Assembly: GCA_963840275.1 (NCBI GenBank)
Contig: CAWIYK010000001.1
Location: 733,528 to 797,527 of the forward strand
Source: Actinophytocola sp963840275
GTDB lineage: Bacteria; Actinomycetota; Actinomycetes; Mycobacteriales; Pseudonocardiaceae
Reading direction: 5' to 3'
DNA: 64,000 nucleotides
The stretch's first letter is position 1; every line of letters begins with the position of its first letter. Positions 41,700 to 50,654 of the stretch are shown here, piece by piece. Made by a program: the position numbers and the translations under genes. The notes under the pieces are model-generated. The model did no database searches and was not told where the DNA came from. It was given only the letters and a program-made list of their open reading frames with translations.

Positions 41700-43185
41700 A
41701 CCGCACGGTCTGCCCCGGCCTGGCCTGCGCCACGACGGCGAGATCCTCCTCGCGCACCACGGCGATCACCGGGTAGCCGCCCGTCACGGGGTGGTCCGCG
41801 AGGAACACGATCGGCTCGCCGCCCGGCGGGACCTGCACGGACCCGGCCACCATGCCCTCGCTCGGCAGCTCACCCGACCGCGCCCGCGTCAGCGCCGGCC
41901 CGGACAGCCGCACCCCGATCCGGTTGCTCTCCGCCGTCACCACGTACGGCTCGCCGAACAGCGTCTCGACCGCGTCGTCGGTGAACCAGTCGGCACGCGG
42001 GCCGGTCCGCACCCGCACCTCCAGGTCGCCCTCGGCGGGCGCGGCCACCGGTGCGACCTCGATGGCGGGCGGCGGTCCGGCCACACAGGACCCGAGCGGC
42101 AGCACGGTGCCCGGCTCGACCGGCGGCGGGCCGAGGCCGGACAGCAGGTCCGTCGAGCGGGAACCCAGCGTCGGCGCCACCGCGAGCCCACCCCGGACCG
42201 CGACATAGGTCCGCAGGCCGACCTCCGCCGCGCCGACCACGACCTGCTGACCGGCCGCCACGTCGAACGGCGCGTTCATGCCCTCGCCGCGCCCGTCCCG
42301 CGACAGGGCGCACCGCGCACCCGTCACCGCCACCCTGGTCGGCTCGCCGAACCGCAGCGTCGCGCCGAACGACAGCTCCAGCACGGCGGCGTCGGAACCG
42401 TTTCCCACCAAGCGGTTCGCGAGCGCGGCCGACGGCCGGTCGGCCGCGCCGGACGGGCTGACGCCCTGCGCCGCGTACCCCGGCCGGCCGATGTCCTGGA
42501 CCGTCGTCATCGGTCCGCAGGCGACCACCTCGATGCCCCCGGTGACGGCAGCCGCCTCGCGTTCGGACGACGTGGCCGCCGGCAGCTCGGACACCGCCTC
42601 GAACCGCACCCGCGACCCCGGCCGCAGCAGCGCGGGCGTCTCCGCGTCCTGGTCCCACAGCGTGACGGTCGTGCTGCCGAGCAGGTGCCACCCGCCGGGC
42701 GACGGCCGCGGGTACACCCCCGTGTACTCGCCGGCCACCGCGACCGCGCCCGCCGGCACCCGCGTGCGCGGCTTCTCCCTGCGCGGCAGCCGCAGCCGCT
42801 CGTCCAGTCCGGTGAGGTAGCCGAAGCCCGGCGCGAAGCCCGTGAACCCCACCACGTACTCCGGTCCGGTGTGGACGGACACGACCTCGTCCTCGGACAG
42901 CTCGGTCAGCCGCGCCACCTCGGCGAGGTCCGCCCCGTCGTAGCGGACCGGGATCGTCACCGGGTCGCCGGACAGCTCCGCGGGCGACCCGGGGGACAGG
43001 GTCGACAGCAACGCCTCGAGCTCCCGTAGGTCCGCGGTGGACTCCATGCGCACCAGCAGCGTGCGCGCGGCCGGCACCAGGTCGACCACCCCCGCCGGGC
43101 GCCGGTCGGCGAGCGCGGCGTACCAACCGAGCACCTCGTCGGTCTCGATCAGCACCGCCGCCTCGCCACACCGGCGCACCCTCAC
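41644..43185 (-). CDS. 5-oxoprolinase subunits B and C fused (PxpB-PxpC)
   Basis: A 513-residue fusion of the two KipI/KipA-type subunits. Residues 1 to about 205 are PxpB-like (MRVRRCGEAAVLIETDE, YVVGFTGFAPGFGYLTGL, PAGAVAVAGEYTGVYP). About 212-500 are PxpC-like (GPMTTVQDIGRPGYAAQGVSPSGAAD, LPSEGMVAGSVQVPPGG, ITDHPVTGGYP-type end). With PxpA it cleaves 5-oxoproline to glutamate using ATP. Usually pxpB and pxpC are separate genes; the fused form also occurs in urea amidolyase-like proteins. GTG overlaps the PxpA stop. Confidence 0.87.
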   Translation of the reverse strand: MRVRRCGEAAVLIETDEVLGWYAALADRRPAGVVDLVPAARTLLVRMESTADLRELEALLSTLSPGSPAELSGDPVTIPVRYDGADLAEVARLTELSEDEVVSVHTGPEYVVGFTGFAPGFGYLTGLDERLRLPRREKPRTRVPAGAVAVAGEYTGVYPRPSPGGWHLLGSTTVTLWDQDAETPALLRPGSRVRFEAVSELPAATSSEREAAAVTGGIEVVACGPMTTVQDIGRPGYAAQGVSPSGAADRPSAALANRLVGNGSDAAVLELSFGATLRFGEPTRVAVTGARCALSRDGRGEGMNAPFDVAAGQQVVVGAAEVGLRTYVAVRGGLAVAPTLGSRSTDLLSGLGPPPVEPGTVLPLGSCVAGPPPAIEVAPVAAPAEGDLEVRVRTGPRADWFTDDAVETLFGEPYVVTAESNRIGVRLSGPALTRARSGELPSEGMVAGSVQVPPGGEPIVFLADHPVTGGYPVIAVVREEDLAVVAQARPGQTVRFRRSGTPRRSGAPSRPGT

Positions 43186-43940
43186 AGAAAGCTCTCCAAC
43201 CGCACCCCGGCCGCGACCAGCCCGGCCCGCGCGGCACGCGCCAGCTCCAGCGAGCCGGGCGTGTCACTGTGGACACACACCGACCGCGCCCGCATGTCCA
43301 GCACGGTCCCGTCGACCGCCTCGACCGTGCCCTCGACCGCGAACCGCACGGCCCGCGTGGCCACCGCCGCCGGATCGCTCACCACCGCGCCCGGCTCGCG
43401 CCGCGACACCAGCGTGCCGGCCGGCGTGTACGCCCGGTCGGCGAACGCCTCCGCCACGGTCGTCAGGCCCGCGTCAGCCGCGAGCGCGAGCCACCGCGAG
43501 CCGGGCATGCCGAGCACCGCGAGCCCCGGGTCGAACAGCCGGACCGCCTCGACGACCGCGGCCGCCTGCTTCTCGTCGTGGCCGATCGTGTTGTACAGCG
43601 CGCCGTGCGGCTTCACGTACCGGACCCGGCCACCCGCCACCGCGGCGATCCCGGACAGCGCGCCGAGCTGGTACAGCACGTCGTCGACCAGGTCGGCGGG
43701 CGGCACGTCGACGTACCGGCGGCCGAACCCGGCGAGGTCGCGGTAGCCGACGTGCGCCCCGATCGTGACCCCGTGCTCGACCGCGGTCGAGCACGCGCGC
43801 CGCATCGTCCCCGGGTCGCCGGCGTGGAAGCCGCACGCGATGTTCGCGCTCGACACCACGGCGAGCAGCGCGTCGTCGTCCGCGATCCGCCATGCGCCGA
43901 AACCCTCGGCGATGTCCACGTTGAGGTCGATGACTGTCAC
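43182..43940 (-). CDS. pxpA: 5-oxoprolinase subunit A (LamB/YcsF family)
   Basis: A 252-residue LamB/YcsF protein: VIDLNVDIAEGFGAW at the start, then SSANIACGFHAGDP, GAHVGYRDLAGFGRR, YVKPHGALYNTIG and SVCVHSDTPGS. These carry the family's Asp/His/Glu metal-type residues. It is the essential A subunit of the prokaryotic 5-oxoprolinase. GTG 43940 overlaps the transporter stop, giving a coupled transporter-A-BC operon. Confidence 0.9.
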   Translation of the reverse strand: MTVIDLNVDIAEGFGAWRIADDDALLAVVSSANIACGFHAGDPGTMRRACSTAVEHGVTIGAHVGYRDLAGFGRRYVDVPPADLVDDVLYQLGALSGIAAVAGGRVRYVKPHGALYNTIGHDEKQAAAVVEAVRLFDPGLAVLGMPGSRWLALAADAGLTTVAEAFADRAYTPAGTLVSRREPGAVVSDPAAVATRAVRFAVEGTVEAVDGTVLDMRARSVCVHSDTPGSLELARAARAGLVAAGVRLESFL

Positions 43941-45253
43941 GACAACACCTCCTCGGAGTCGGGTGCCGGCAGCTCGTCGTCGACCGGGTCCCTGGCCAGC
44001 ACCAAGCCAACCACGGTCAGCACGGCCGTGAGCACCAGGTACGCGGCCAGGATGAGCCACGAGTCGAGCCAGTTGAGCAGCGCGGCGAGGATCAGCGGGG
44101 CCGGCGCGCCGCCGATCACGCCGGCGAGCGTGTACGCGAGCGAGCTGCCCGTGTAGCGCAGCCGCGGCGAGAACTGCTCGGTGATCAGCGCGGCCTGCGG
44201 GCCGTACAGGGCGGCGTGGATGACCAGCGCGCCGACGACGCCGACGACGAGCGCGAGGAACGAACCGCCGCCGATCAGCGGGAAGAACACGAACGGCCAG
44301 ACGGCGGCGGCGATCGTGCCGTACAGGTACAGCTTGCGGCGGTTCATCCGGTCCGACAGCGCGCCGAACGCCGGCATCAGCCCGAGCTGCACCGCGGAGC
44401 CGATCATGATCGCGGCGGAGCCCTGGCCACGGCTCATGTCCAGCTCCTTCACGATGTAGGTCAGGACGAACACGGTGAACAGCGAGTACAGGACGTCCGG
44501 ACAGACCCGCACCAGCACGCCGGCCACGACCGCGCGCCGTTCGGTCCGCGTCACCTCCGACACCGGCGCCTTCGGCCGGTCCTCGCGCTCGGCGATGACC
44601 TTGAACACCGGGGTCTCCTCGAGGCGCAGCCGGATCCACAGCCCGAACGCGACGAGCGCGGCGGACAGCAGGAACGCGATGCGCCAACCCCACGAGGTGA
44701 ACGCCTCCTCGCTCATCAGCAGGCCGAGCAGCGCGATCACGCCGTTCGCGAGCAGTGTGCCGGCGGGCGGGCCGATCTGGGCGGCCGACGCCCACAGCCC
44801 GCGCCGTTTCGGGTCGCCGTACTCGCTGGACAGCAGCACCGCGCCGCCCCACTCGCCGCCGACCGCGACGCCCTGCGCGAACCGCAGGACCACCAACAGG
44901 ATCGCCGCCGAGCCGCCGATGCTGGCGTACGTCGGCAGCAGGCCGATCAGGAACGTGGCGACGCCGGCGAGCAAGAGGGTGTAGACGAGGACCTTCTTGC
45001 GGCCGATGACGTCGCCGAGCCTGCCGAACACGATCCCGCCGAGCGGGCGGGCGAGATAGCCGACGGCGTAGGTGGAGAACGCCGCCATCGTGCCGGCGAG
45101 GTCGTCGCCGGACGGGAAGAACAGGTCGCCGAAGATGGTCGCCGCGGCGACCGAGTAGGCCGCGAAGTCGTAGTACTCCAGGGCGGTGCCGGACAGGCTC
45201 GCCGTGTAGGCACGCCGCAACGCCTTCTTGTCGACATCCTGGTGTGTGGTCAT
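43937..45253 (-). CDS. MFS transporter, metabolite:H+ symporter (MHS) type
   Basis: A 438-residue, twelve-helix transporter. ALEYYDFAAYSVAAATIFGDLFFP and YLARPLGGIVFGRLGDVIGRKKVL in the first helices are MHS family hallmarks, as is RFAQGVAVGGEWGGAVLL. MHS proteins take up carboxylates such as proline, ketoglutarate and shikimate, so uptake of 5-oxoproline fits the operon. ATG 45253 is preferred; ATG 45262 would add three residues. The upstream region holds the IclR-side inverted repeats. Confidence 0.87.
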   Translation of the reverse strand: MTTHQDVDKKALRRAYTASLSGTALEYYDFAAYSVAAATIFGDLFFPSGDDLAGTMAAFSTYAVGYLARPLGGIVFGRLGDVIGRKKVLVYTLLLAGVATFLIGLLPTYASIGGSAAILLVVLRFAQGVAVGGEWGGAVLLSSEYGDPKRRGLWASAAQIGPPAGTLLANGVIALLGLLMSEEAFTSWGWRIAFLLSAALVAFGLWIRLRLEETPVFKVIAEREDRPKAPVSEVTRTERRAVVAGVLVRVCPDVLYSLFTVFVLTYIVKELDMSRGQGSAAIMIGSAVQLGLMPAFGALSDRMNRRKLYLYGTIAAAVWPFVFFPLIGGGSFLALVVGVVGALVIHAALYGPQAALITEQFSPRLRYTGSSLAYTLAGVIGGAPAPLILAALLNWLDSWLILAAYLVLTAVLTVVGLVLARDPVDDELPAPDSEEVLS

Positions 45254-45299
45254 GGTGCACATCCGTTCAGCCGTTGCTTGTGTGCTCCCAAGGGTAGAT

Positions 45300-45346
45300 T
45301 TTCGTTCAACAATCCTGCAATACTACGTTTCGGATCTGGAACGAAA
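45300..45346. promoter_or_regulatory. Inverted repeats between the transporter and IclR genes
   Basis: TTTCGTTC (45300-45307) pairs with GAACGAAA (45339-45346). An inner CGTTTC-GGATCT-GGAACG (45326-45343) is inverted with one mismatch. This is a likely IclR-type operator controlling both divergent genes. Confidence 0.55.
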
Positions 45347-45359
45347 GTGGGTGCATCGC

Positions 45360-45764
45360 ATGACCACCGTGACCCCGAACCGCTCGGTCCGCAACGCGTT
45401 CCAGTTGCTCGAGCTGCTGGCCGGCAGCCCGGACGGCGTGCGGTTGACCCGGTTGTCCGAGATCACCGGGCTGCCGAAGACGACCGTGCACCGGCTGCTG
45501 TGCACGCTCGAGGAGCTGGAGATCGTGTGCCGGGACGACACCGGCGCGCGCTACCACCTCAGTGCCGCGTGGCAGCGGCTCGGCGGTGGCCTCCCGACCG
45601 GCGCGCAGTTCTCCGCGCCGATCGTGAGCCACGACGGGTCGCCGCTGGCCGGCCTCACGCTGCGGGTGCGCGGTCCGGTGTCGTGCGACGCGACCGCGGA
45701 CCGCCTGCACCGGCTGGTCGCCGACCTCGCCGTCGCGGTGTCGCGGCGGATCCGGCCCAGCTAG
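45360..45764 (+). CDS. IclR family regulator with shortened effector domain
   Basis: A 134-residue protein. Residues about 5-75 are an intact IclR winged helix (VRNAFQLLELLAGSPDGVRL, ITGLPKTTVHRLLCTLEELE, YHLSAAWQRLG). The sequence then jumps to what is normally the end of the effector domain (FSAPIVSHDGSPLAGLTLRV, ...LAVAVSRRIRPS). Normal members have about 250 residues, so some 110 residues of the ligand pocket are missing in frame. It may still bind DNA. It is divergent from the oxoprolinase operon. Confidence 0.75.
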   Translation: MTTVTPNRSVRNAFQLLELLAGSPDGVRLTRLSEITGLPKTTVHRLLCTLEELEIVCRDDTGARYHLSAAWQRLGGGLPTGAQFSAPIVSHDGSPLAGLTLRVRGPVSCDATADRLHRLVADLAVAVSRRIRPS

Positions 45765-47173
45765 GCGAGTCGCGCGCCCAGCTCGCGCACGACGGAGACG
45801 AGCAGGTCGATGTCGGTCTCGGTGGTGCGCCAGTTGACGATCGCGGGGCGCAGCGCGGTCTTCCCCCGGTAGACGGTGGTGCCGACGAAGACGCGGCCGT
45901 CGTCGAGGATCGCCTTGCCCAGCGCGGCGTTCAGCGCGTCGAGGTCGGCGTCCGGCGCGGTGTACCGAAAGCACACGACGCACAGCTTGGCCGGCGCGAG
46001 CAGCTCGAGGTCCGGCGCCTCGTCGACGAGGAACTCCAGGCGTTCGGCCAGGTCGAGGTGCCGCTCGACCATCTCGCGGTGGCCCTCGCGGCCGTACGCG
46101 CGCAGGGTCGCCCAGATCGGCAGCGCGCGGGCCCGCCGCGACGACTCCGGACCGAGGTTGTTGTAGTCGACCGAGGTGTCGTCGGCCGGCGCGAGGTAGG
46201 CCGCGTGCCAGGACCCGAACGTCTCGGCGAGCCGGTGCGGCTCCCGCACGAACGCGAACCCGCTCTCGTACGGCACGTTCAGCCACTTGTGCCCGTCCGC
46301 GGCGACCGAGTCGGCGCGCGCCACGCCGTCGACGAGGTGCGCGGTTCGCGGTGACAGCGCGGCGAACAGGCCGAACGCGCCGTCGACGTGCAGCCACGCG
46401 CCGTGCCGCTCCGCGAGGTCGGCCAGCGCGTCGATCGGGTCGAAGTCACCGGTGTTCACCTCGCCCGCGGCGGCCACGACGACCGCCGGACCGTCCAGTT
46501 CGGACAGTGCGCGGTCGAGGCCGTCGAGGTCGACCCGGCCGGCGTCGTCGCGGGCGTGCAACCGGATCGTGTCGCGGCCACAACCCAGTATCTGCAACGA
46601 CTTCCGCACGCTCGGGTGCACGTACCCGCTGGCGAACACGGGCATGGCGGGCAGTCCGGCCAGCCCGTCCGCGGTCACGTCGACGCCGTGCTTCGCGGCC
46701 CACCACTGCCGTGCGCACGCCAGCCCGGTCAGGTTCGCGAACGTGGCGCTCGGCGTCAGCACGCCGCCCCACCCCGCCGGCAGCCCGAACAGGTCCTTGA
46801 GCCACCGCAGCGCGACGGTCTCCGCGGTGGTCGCGAGCGCCGACGCGGTCCCCATGCCGGCCAGCTGGTCGAGCAGCGACGTCACCCAGTCGCCCGCCAT
46901 CGCGGCCGGCGTCGACCCGCCGACGACGAAGTGGAAGAAGCGCGGCCCGGACGAGTGGGTGGCCGCATCGGTGCCGACCCGCAGCAGCTCCGCGACCGCG
47001 TCGTGCGCGCCGACCCCGCGCTCGGGGAGCGGCCCGTCGAGCTCGTCGGCCAACGCGTGGCTCGCGGGGTCCCGCACGAGCCGCGTGTTCAGGTCGGCGA
47101 GGTACTTCGGCGCCGCGGCCGCCACGTCGGCCAGCACCCTGGCCGCCTGATCCGGTTCGAACAGTGGGTCCAT
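45761..47173 (-). CDS. PLP-dependent group II decarboxylase
   Basis: A 470-residue PLP enzyme of the aromatic-amino-acid/glutamate decarboxylase group. Visible are HPRFFHFVVGG-like SSGPRFFHFVVGGSTPAAMAG, GVLTPSATFANLTGLACARQ, the cofactor Asp in VDGAFGLFAAL and the Schiff-base lysine in VAADGHKWLNVPYE. It would decarboxylate an aromatic or acidic amino acid; some relatives are aldehyde synthases. ATG 47173. It is divergent from the chitinase pair, with DasR-like sites between, so joint control is possible. Confidence 0.85.
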   Translation of the reverse strand: MDPLFEPDQAARVLADVAAAAPKYLADLNTRLVRDPASHALADELDGPLPERGVGAHDAVAELLRVGTDAATHSSGPRFFHFVVGGSTPAAMAGDWVTSLLDQLAGMGTASALATTAETVALRWLKDLFGLPAGWGGVLTPSATFANLTGLACARQWWAAKHGVDVTADGLAGLPAMPVFASGYVHPSVRKSLQILGCGRDTIRLHARDDAGRVDLDGLDRALSELDGPAVVVAAAGEVNTGDFDPIDALADLAERHGAWLHVDGAFGLFAALSPRTAHLVDGVARADSVAADGHKWLNVPYESGFAFVREPHRLAETFGSWHAAYLAPADDTSVDYNNLGPESSRRARALPIWATLRAYGREGHREMVERHLDLAERLEFLVDEAPDLELLAPAKLCVVCFRYTAPDADLDALNAALGKAILDDGRVFVGTTVYRGKTALRPAIVNWRTTETDIDLLVSVVRELGARLA

Positions 47174-47214
47174 GCGGTCATTCTGCGCGGCCCCGGCGAC
47201 GACTACCAACGGTG

Positions 47215-47254
47215 ACAGGTCTGGACAAAGCCACCTGTATTGGTCTAGACAAAT
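47215..47254. promoter_or_regulatory. Two DasR-like (dre) sites before the chitinase genes
   Basis: ATTGGTCTAGACAAAT (47239-47254) matches the dre consensus ACTGGTCTAGACCACT at 13 of 16 positions, with the TGGTCTAGAC core intact. ACAGGTCTGGACAAAG (47215-47230) matches at 11. Centres are 24 bp apart. DasR senses glucosamine phosphates and represses chitin genes in Streptomyces and relatives. Confidence 0.75.
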
Positions 47255-47302
47255 AGATACCTCGCGGCAACCCCCTGCTCGCCGCGTGTTCCGGAGGTTG
47301 TC

Positions 47303-48880
47303 ATGAGACGCCGCCTGTCCCTCGCTGTCACCGCGCTCGCCGTCGGCGTACTCGGGGCACTGATTCCCGCGACCCCCGCGCTCGCCGCCGGCGAGACCGC
47401 CACCTTCGTCAAGACCTCCGACTGGGGTTCCGGTTGGGAGGGCAGGTTCACGATCACCAACGCCGGCTCCGCGCCGATCGCCGGCTGGCGCGTCGAGTTC
47501 GACCTGCCGGCCGGGACGACCGTCGGCAGCTACTGGGACGCGCTGCTCACCTCGAGCGGCAACCACCACACGTTCGCCAACCGCGAGTACAACGGCGCGC
47601 TCGCGCCCGGCGCGTCGGCGACCTTCGGCTTCCTCGGCAACGGGTCCGGCAGCCCGCTGAGCTGCCGGGTCAACGGCGCCGACTGCGGCGGTGGCGGCGA
47701 CCCGCAGCCCGGGGTTCCCGGCGCGCCCGGCGGCGCACGCGTCACCGGCACGACCGCGTCGAGCATCACGCTCGGCTGGACCGCCGCGTCCGGCACGGTC
47801 ACCGGCTACCGCGTGTACGAGGGCACGGCGCTGCGCACGACCGTCACCGGCACGTCGACCACGTTCAGCGGCCTCCCCGCCTGCACGTCGCGCACCTACA
47901 CGGTCGCCGCGTACAACACGGTCGGCGAGTCGGCCCGCAGCGCGCCGGTCACCGGCACGACGGCCGGCTGCCAGCAGGCCGACCTGCCCAGGCATTTCCT
48001 CACCGGCTACTGGCACAACTTCGTCAACCCGGCGACCGAGCTGCGCCTCTCGGCCGTGCCGAACGAGTACGACCTCGTCGCGGTGGCGTTCGCGGAGGCG
48101 TCGGCGACCCCCGGCGCGGTCACGTTCGGTGTCGACCCCGGCCTCTCGACCGCGCTCGGCGGCTACACGAACGACCAGTTCAAGGCCGACGTGGCGACGC
48201 TGAAGTCACGTGGCAAGAAGGTGATCCTGTCGGTCGGCGGCGAGGCGGGCCGGGTGTCGGTCGGCGACTCGACGTCCGCGACGAACTTCGCGAACAGCGT
48301 GCGGTCGATCATGACCGAGTACGGCTTCGACGGCGTCGACATCGACCTGGAGAACGGGCTCAACCCGACCTACATGGGTCAGGCGCTGCGGAACCTGCGC
48401 AACCAGGTCGGCTCGAGCCTGATCATCACGATGGCCCCGCAGACCATCGACATGCAGTCCACCGGCGGCTCGTACTTCGCGCTGGCGCTGAACATCAAGG
48501 ACATCCTCACGGTCGTGCACACACAGTTCTACAACTCCGGGTCGATGCTCGGCTGCGACCAGTCGGCCGCCTACTCCCAGGGCACGGTCAACTTCATCAC
48601 CGCGCTCGCGTGCATCCAGCTGGAGAACGGGCTGCGACCGGACCAGGTGGCGGTCGGGCTGCCGGCCGGCCCCGGCGCGGCCGGCGGCGGCGTGGTCGCG
48701 CCGTCGGTGGTGAACAACGCGCTCGACTGTCTCGCGCGCGCCACCAACTGCGGCTCGTTCCACCCGCCGCGCACGTATCCCGAGATCCGCGGCGCGATGA
48801 CGTGGTCGATCAACTGGGATGTCAGCAACGGCAACAACTTCGCGCGCACGGTCGCGCCGCACCTGGACACGCTGCCATGA
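47303..48880 (+). CDS. Secreted GH18 chitinase with CBM2 and fibronectin type III domains
   Basis: A 525-residue exported enzyme. Signal peptide about 1-29. A CBM2-like module with ATFVKTSDWGSGWEGRFTIT, GWRVEFDLPAG and W-rich features spans about 30-130. After a Gly/Pro linker there is one FnIII domain (about 145-225). The GH18 barrel follows from about 230 with the catalytic DGVDIDLEN motif (DxxDxDxE). GGAGG precedes the ATG. It cuts chitin outside the cell. Its stop overlaps the next chitinase start by 4 bp. Confidence 0.9.
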   Translation: MRRRLSLAVTALAVGVLGALIPATPALAAGETATFVKTSDWGSGWEGRFTITNAGSAPIAGWRVEFDLPAGTTVGSYWDALLTSSGNHHTFANREYNGALAPGASATFGFLGNGSGSPLSCRVNGADCGGGGDPQPGVPGAPGGARVTGTTASSITLGWTAASGTVTGYRVYEGTALRTTVTGTSTTFSGLPACTSRTYTVAAYNTVGESARSAPVTGTTAGCQQADLPRHFLTGYWHNFVNPATELRLSAVPNEYDLVAVAFAEASATPGAVTFGVDPGLSTALGGYTNDQFKADVATLKSRGKKVILSVGGEAGRVSVGDSTSATNFANSVRSIMTEYGFDGVDIDLENGLNPTYMGQALRNLRNQVGSSLIITMAPQTIDMQSTGGSYFALALNIKDILTVVHTQFYNSGSMLGCDQSAAYSQGTVNFITALACIQLENGLRPDQVAVGLPAGPGAAGGGVVAPSVVNNALDCLARATNCGSFHPPRTYPEIRGAMTWSINWDVSNGNNFARTVAPHLDTLP

Positions 48881-50613
48881 GGCGCCTCGTGGCGGCGTCG
48901 GCCGCTCTTCTGATGGTGACGGTGTTCGCCCAGCCCGCGTCGGCCGCGAACCTGTTGACCAACGCGGGTTTCGAGTCCGGCTCGTTGTCCGGCTGGTCCT
49001 GCACGGGCGGTTCGGTGGTGTCCTCGCCGGTCCACTCCGGCAGCCACGCGCTGGCCGCCTCGGACTACGGCAGGTGCGCGCAGACCGTGTCGGTCCGGCC
49101 GAACACGACGTACACGGTGTCGGCGTGGGTGCGCGGCAACCCGGTCTACCTCGGGGTGACCGGCGGACCGTCCACCTGGGCGGCGCCGTCGGCGTACCAG
49201 CAGCTGTCGCTGACGTTCACCAGCGGCGCGAGCCAGACGAGTGCCGAGCTGTACCTGCACGGCTGGTACGGCGCGAGCACCTACTACGCGGACGACGTGG
49301 TGCTCGACGGTCCGGGCGGCGGCGACCCGGGAACGCCTGCCACCCCGGGCAACCCCACCGCCACGGCGTCGGCGTCGGCCATCACGCTGTCCTGGCCGGC
49401 GGCCAGCGGCGCGACCGGCTACCGGGTGTACGAGGGAACCTCCTTGCGTGCCACCGTGTCCGGCACGTCGGCGACCATTTCGGGCCTCGGCGCCTGCTCG
49501 ACGCACACCTACACCGTCGCGGCGTACAACGCGGCGGGGGAGTCGGCCCGCAGCGCACCGGTGTCGGCGACGACGGCCGGCTGCCAACAGGCCGACCTGC
49601 CTCGCCACGCGCTGATCGGGTACCTGCACGCGAGCTTCGCCAACGGGTCCGGGTACGTGCGGATGGCCGACGTGCCGGCCGCGTGGGACGTGATCAACCT
49701 GGCGTTCGGCGAGCCGACCTCGGTGACGTCCGGGGACATCCGGTTCACGCTGTGCCCGGTGGCGGAGTGCCCGAACGTGGAGCCGGAGGCGGACTTCATC
49801 GCCGCCATCCGCGCGAAACAGGCGCAGGGCAAGAAGGTCCTGATCTCGATCGGCGGCGCGAACGGCCAGGTGCAGCTGACCACGACCGCGGCGCGGGACG
49901 CGTTCGTGCAGTCGGTGTCGGCGATCATCGACCGGTACGGTCTGGACGGGCTGGACATCGACTTCGAGGGCCATTCGCTGTACCTCAACGCCGGTGACAC
50001 GGACTTCCGCAACCCGACCACACCGGTGATCGTGAACCTCATCGCGGCGCTGCGCACCCTGAAGTCCCGCTACGGCAGCGACTTCGTGCTCACGATGGCG
50101 CCGGAGACGTTCTTCGTCCAGGTGGGCTACCAGTTCTACGGTGGCGCGGGCGGCGGCGACAACCGGACGGGGTCGTACCTGCCGGTGATCCACGCGCTGC
50201 GGGACGCGCTGACCGTTCTGCACGTGCAGGACTACAACTCGGGACCCGTGATGGGGCTGGACAACCAGTACCACAACATGGGCGGCGCGGAGTTCCACAT
50301 CGCGATGACCGACATGGTGAAGGCGGGCTTCCCGGTCGCCAACACCGGTCAGACGTTCCCCGGGCTGCGGGAGGACCAGATCGCGTTCGGCCTGCCGGCC
50401 GCGGTCAGCGCGGGCAACGGGTACACCGCACCCGCGGCGGTGCACGACGCGCTCAACTGCCTGTCGCGCAACCAGAGTTGCGGTGGGTACACACTGCGCG
50501 GCGGCGCGTCACCGGCGATCCGTGGCCTGATGACGTGGTCGATCAACTGGGACCGGTACTACAACTGGGAGTTCCAGAACAGCCACGAGCCCTTCCTCAA
50601 CGGGCTGCCGTGA
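48877..50613 (+). CDS. Secreted GH18 chitinase with carbohydrate-binding and fibronectin type III domains
   Basis: A 578-residue exported enzyme with a signal peptide about 1-23. A CenC-type carbohydrate-binding module (NLLTNAGFESGSLSGWSCTG ... YADDVVLDGPG) spans about 24-145. An FnIII domain almost identical to the previous protein's (ESARSAPVSATTAGCQQADLPR) ends near 245. The GH18 barrel carries DGLDIDFEG. The barrel differs from that of the first enzyme, so the pair probably combines different modes of chitin attack. ATG overlaps the upstream stop. Confidence 0.9.
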   Translation: MRRLVAASAALLMVTVFAQPASAANLLTNAGFESGSLSGWSCTGGSVVSSPVHSGSHALAASDYGRCAQTVSVRPNTTYTVSAWVRGNPVYLGVTGGPSTWAAPSAYQQLSLTFTSGASQTSAELYLHGWYGASTYYADDVVLDGPGGGDPGTPATPGNPTATASASAITLSWPAASGATGYRVYEGTSLRATVSGTSATISGLGACSTHTYTVAAYNAAGESARSAPVSATTAGCQQADLPRHALIGYLHASFANGSGYVRMADVPAAWDVINLAFGEPTSVTSGDIRFTLCPVAECPNVEPEADFIAAIRAKQAQGKKVLISIGGANGQVQLTTTAARDAFVQSVSAIIDRYGLDGLDIDFEGHSLYLNAGDTDFRNPTTPVIVNLIAALRTLKSRYGSDFVLTMAPETFFVQVGYQFYGGAGGGDNRTGSYLPVIHALRDALTVLHVQDYNSGPVMGLDNQYHNMGGAEFHIAMTDMVKAGFPVANTGQTFPGLREDQIAFGLPAAVSAGNGYTAPAAVHDALNCLSRNQSCGGYTLRGGASPAIRGLMTWSINWDRYYNWEFQNSHEPFLNGLP

Positions 50614-50654
50614 CCGAGTGGGCGGCACGGTTCGCCTGAGGCTACCGTCGGGGT

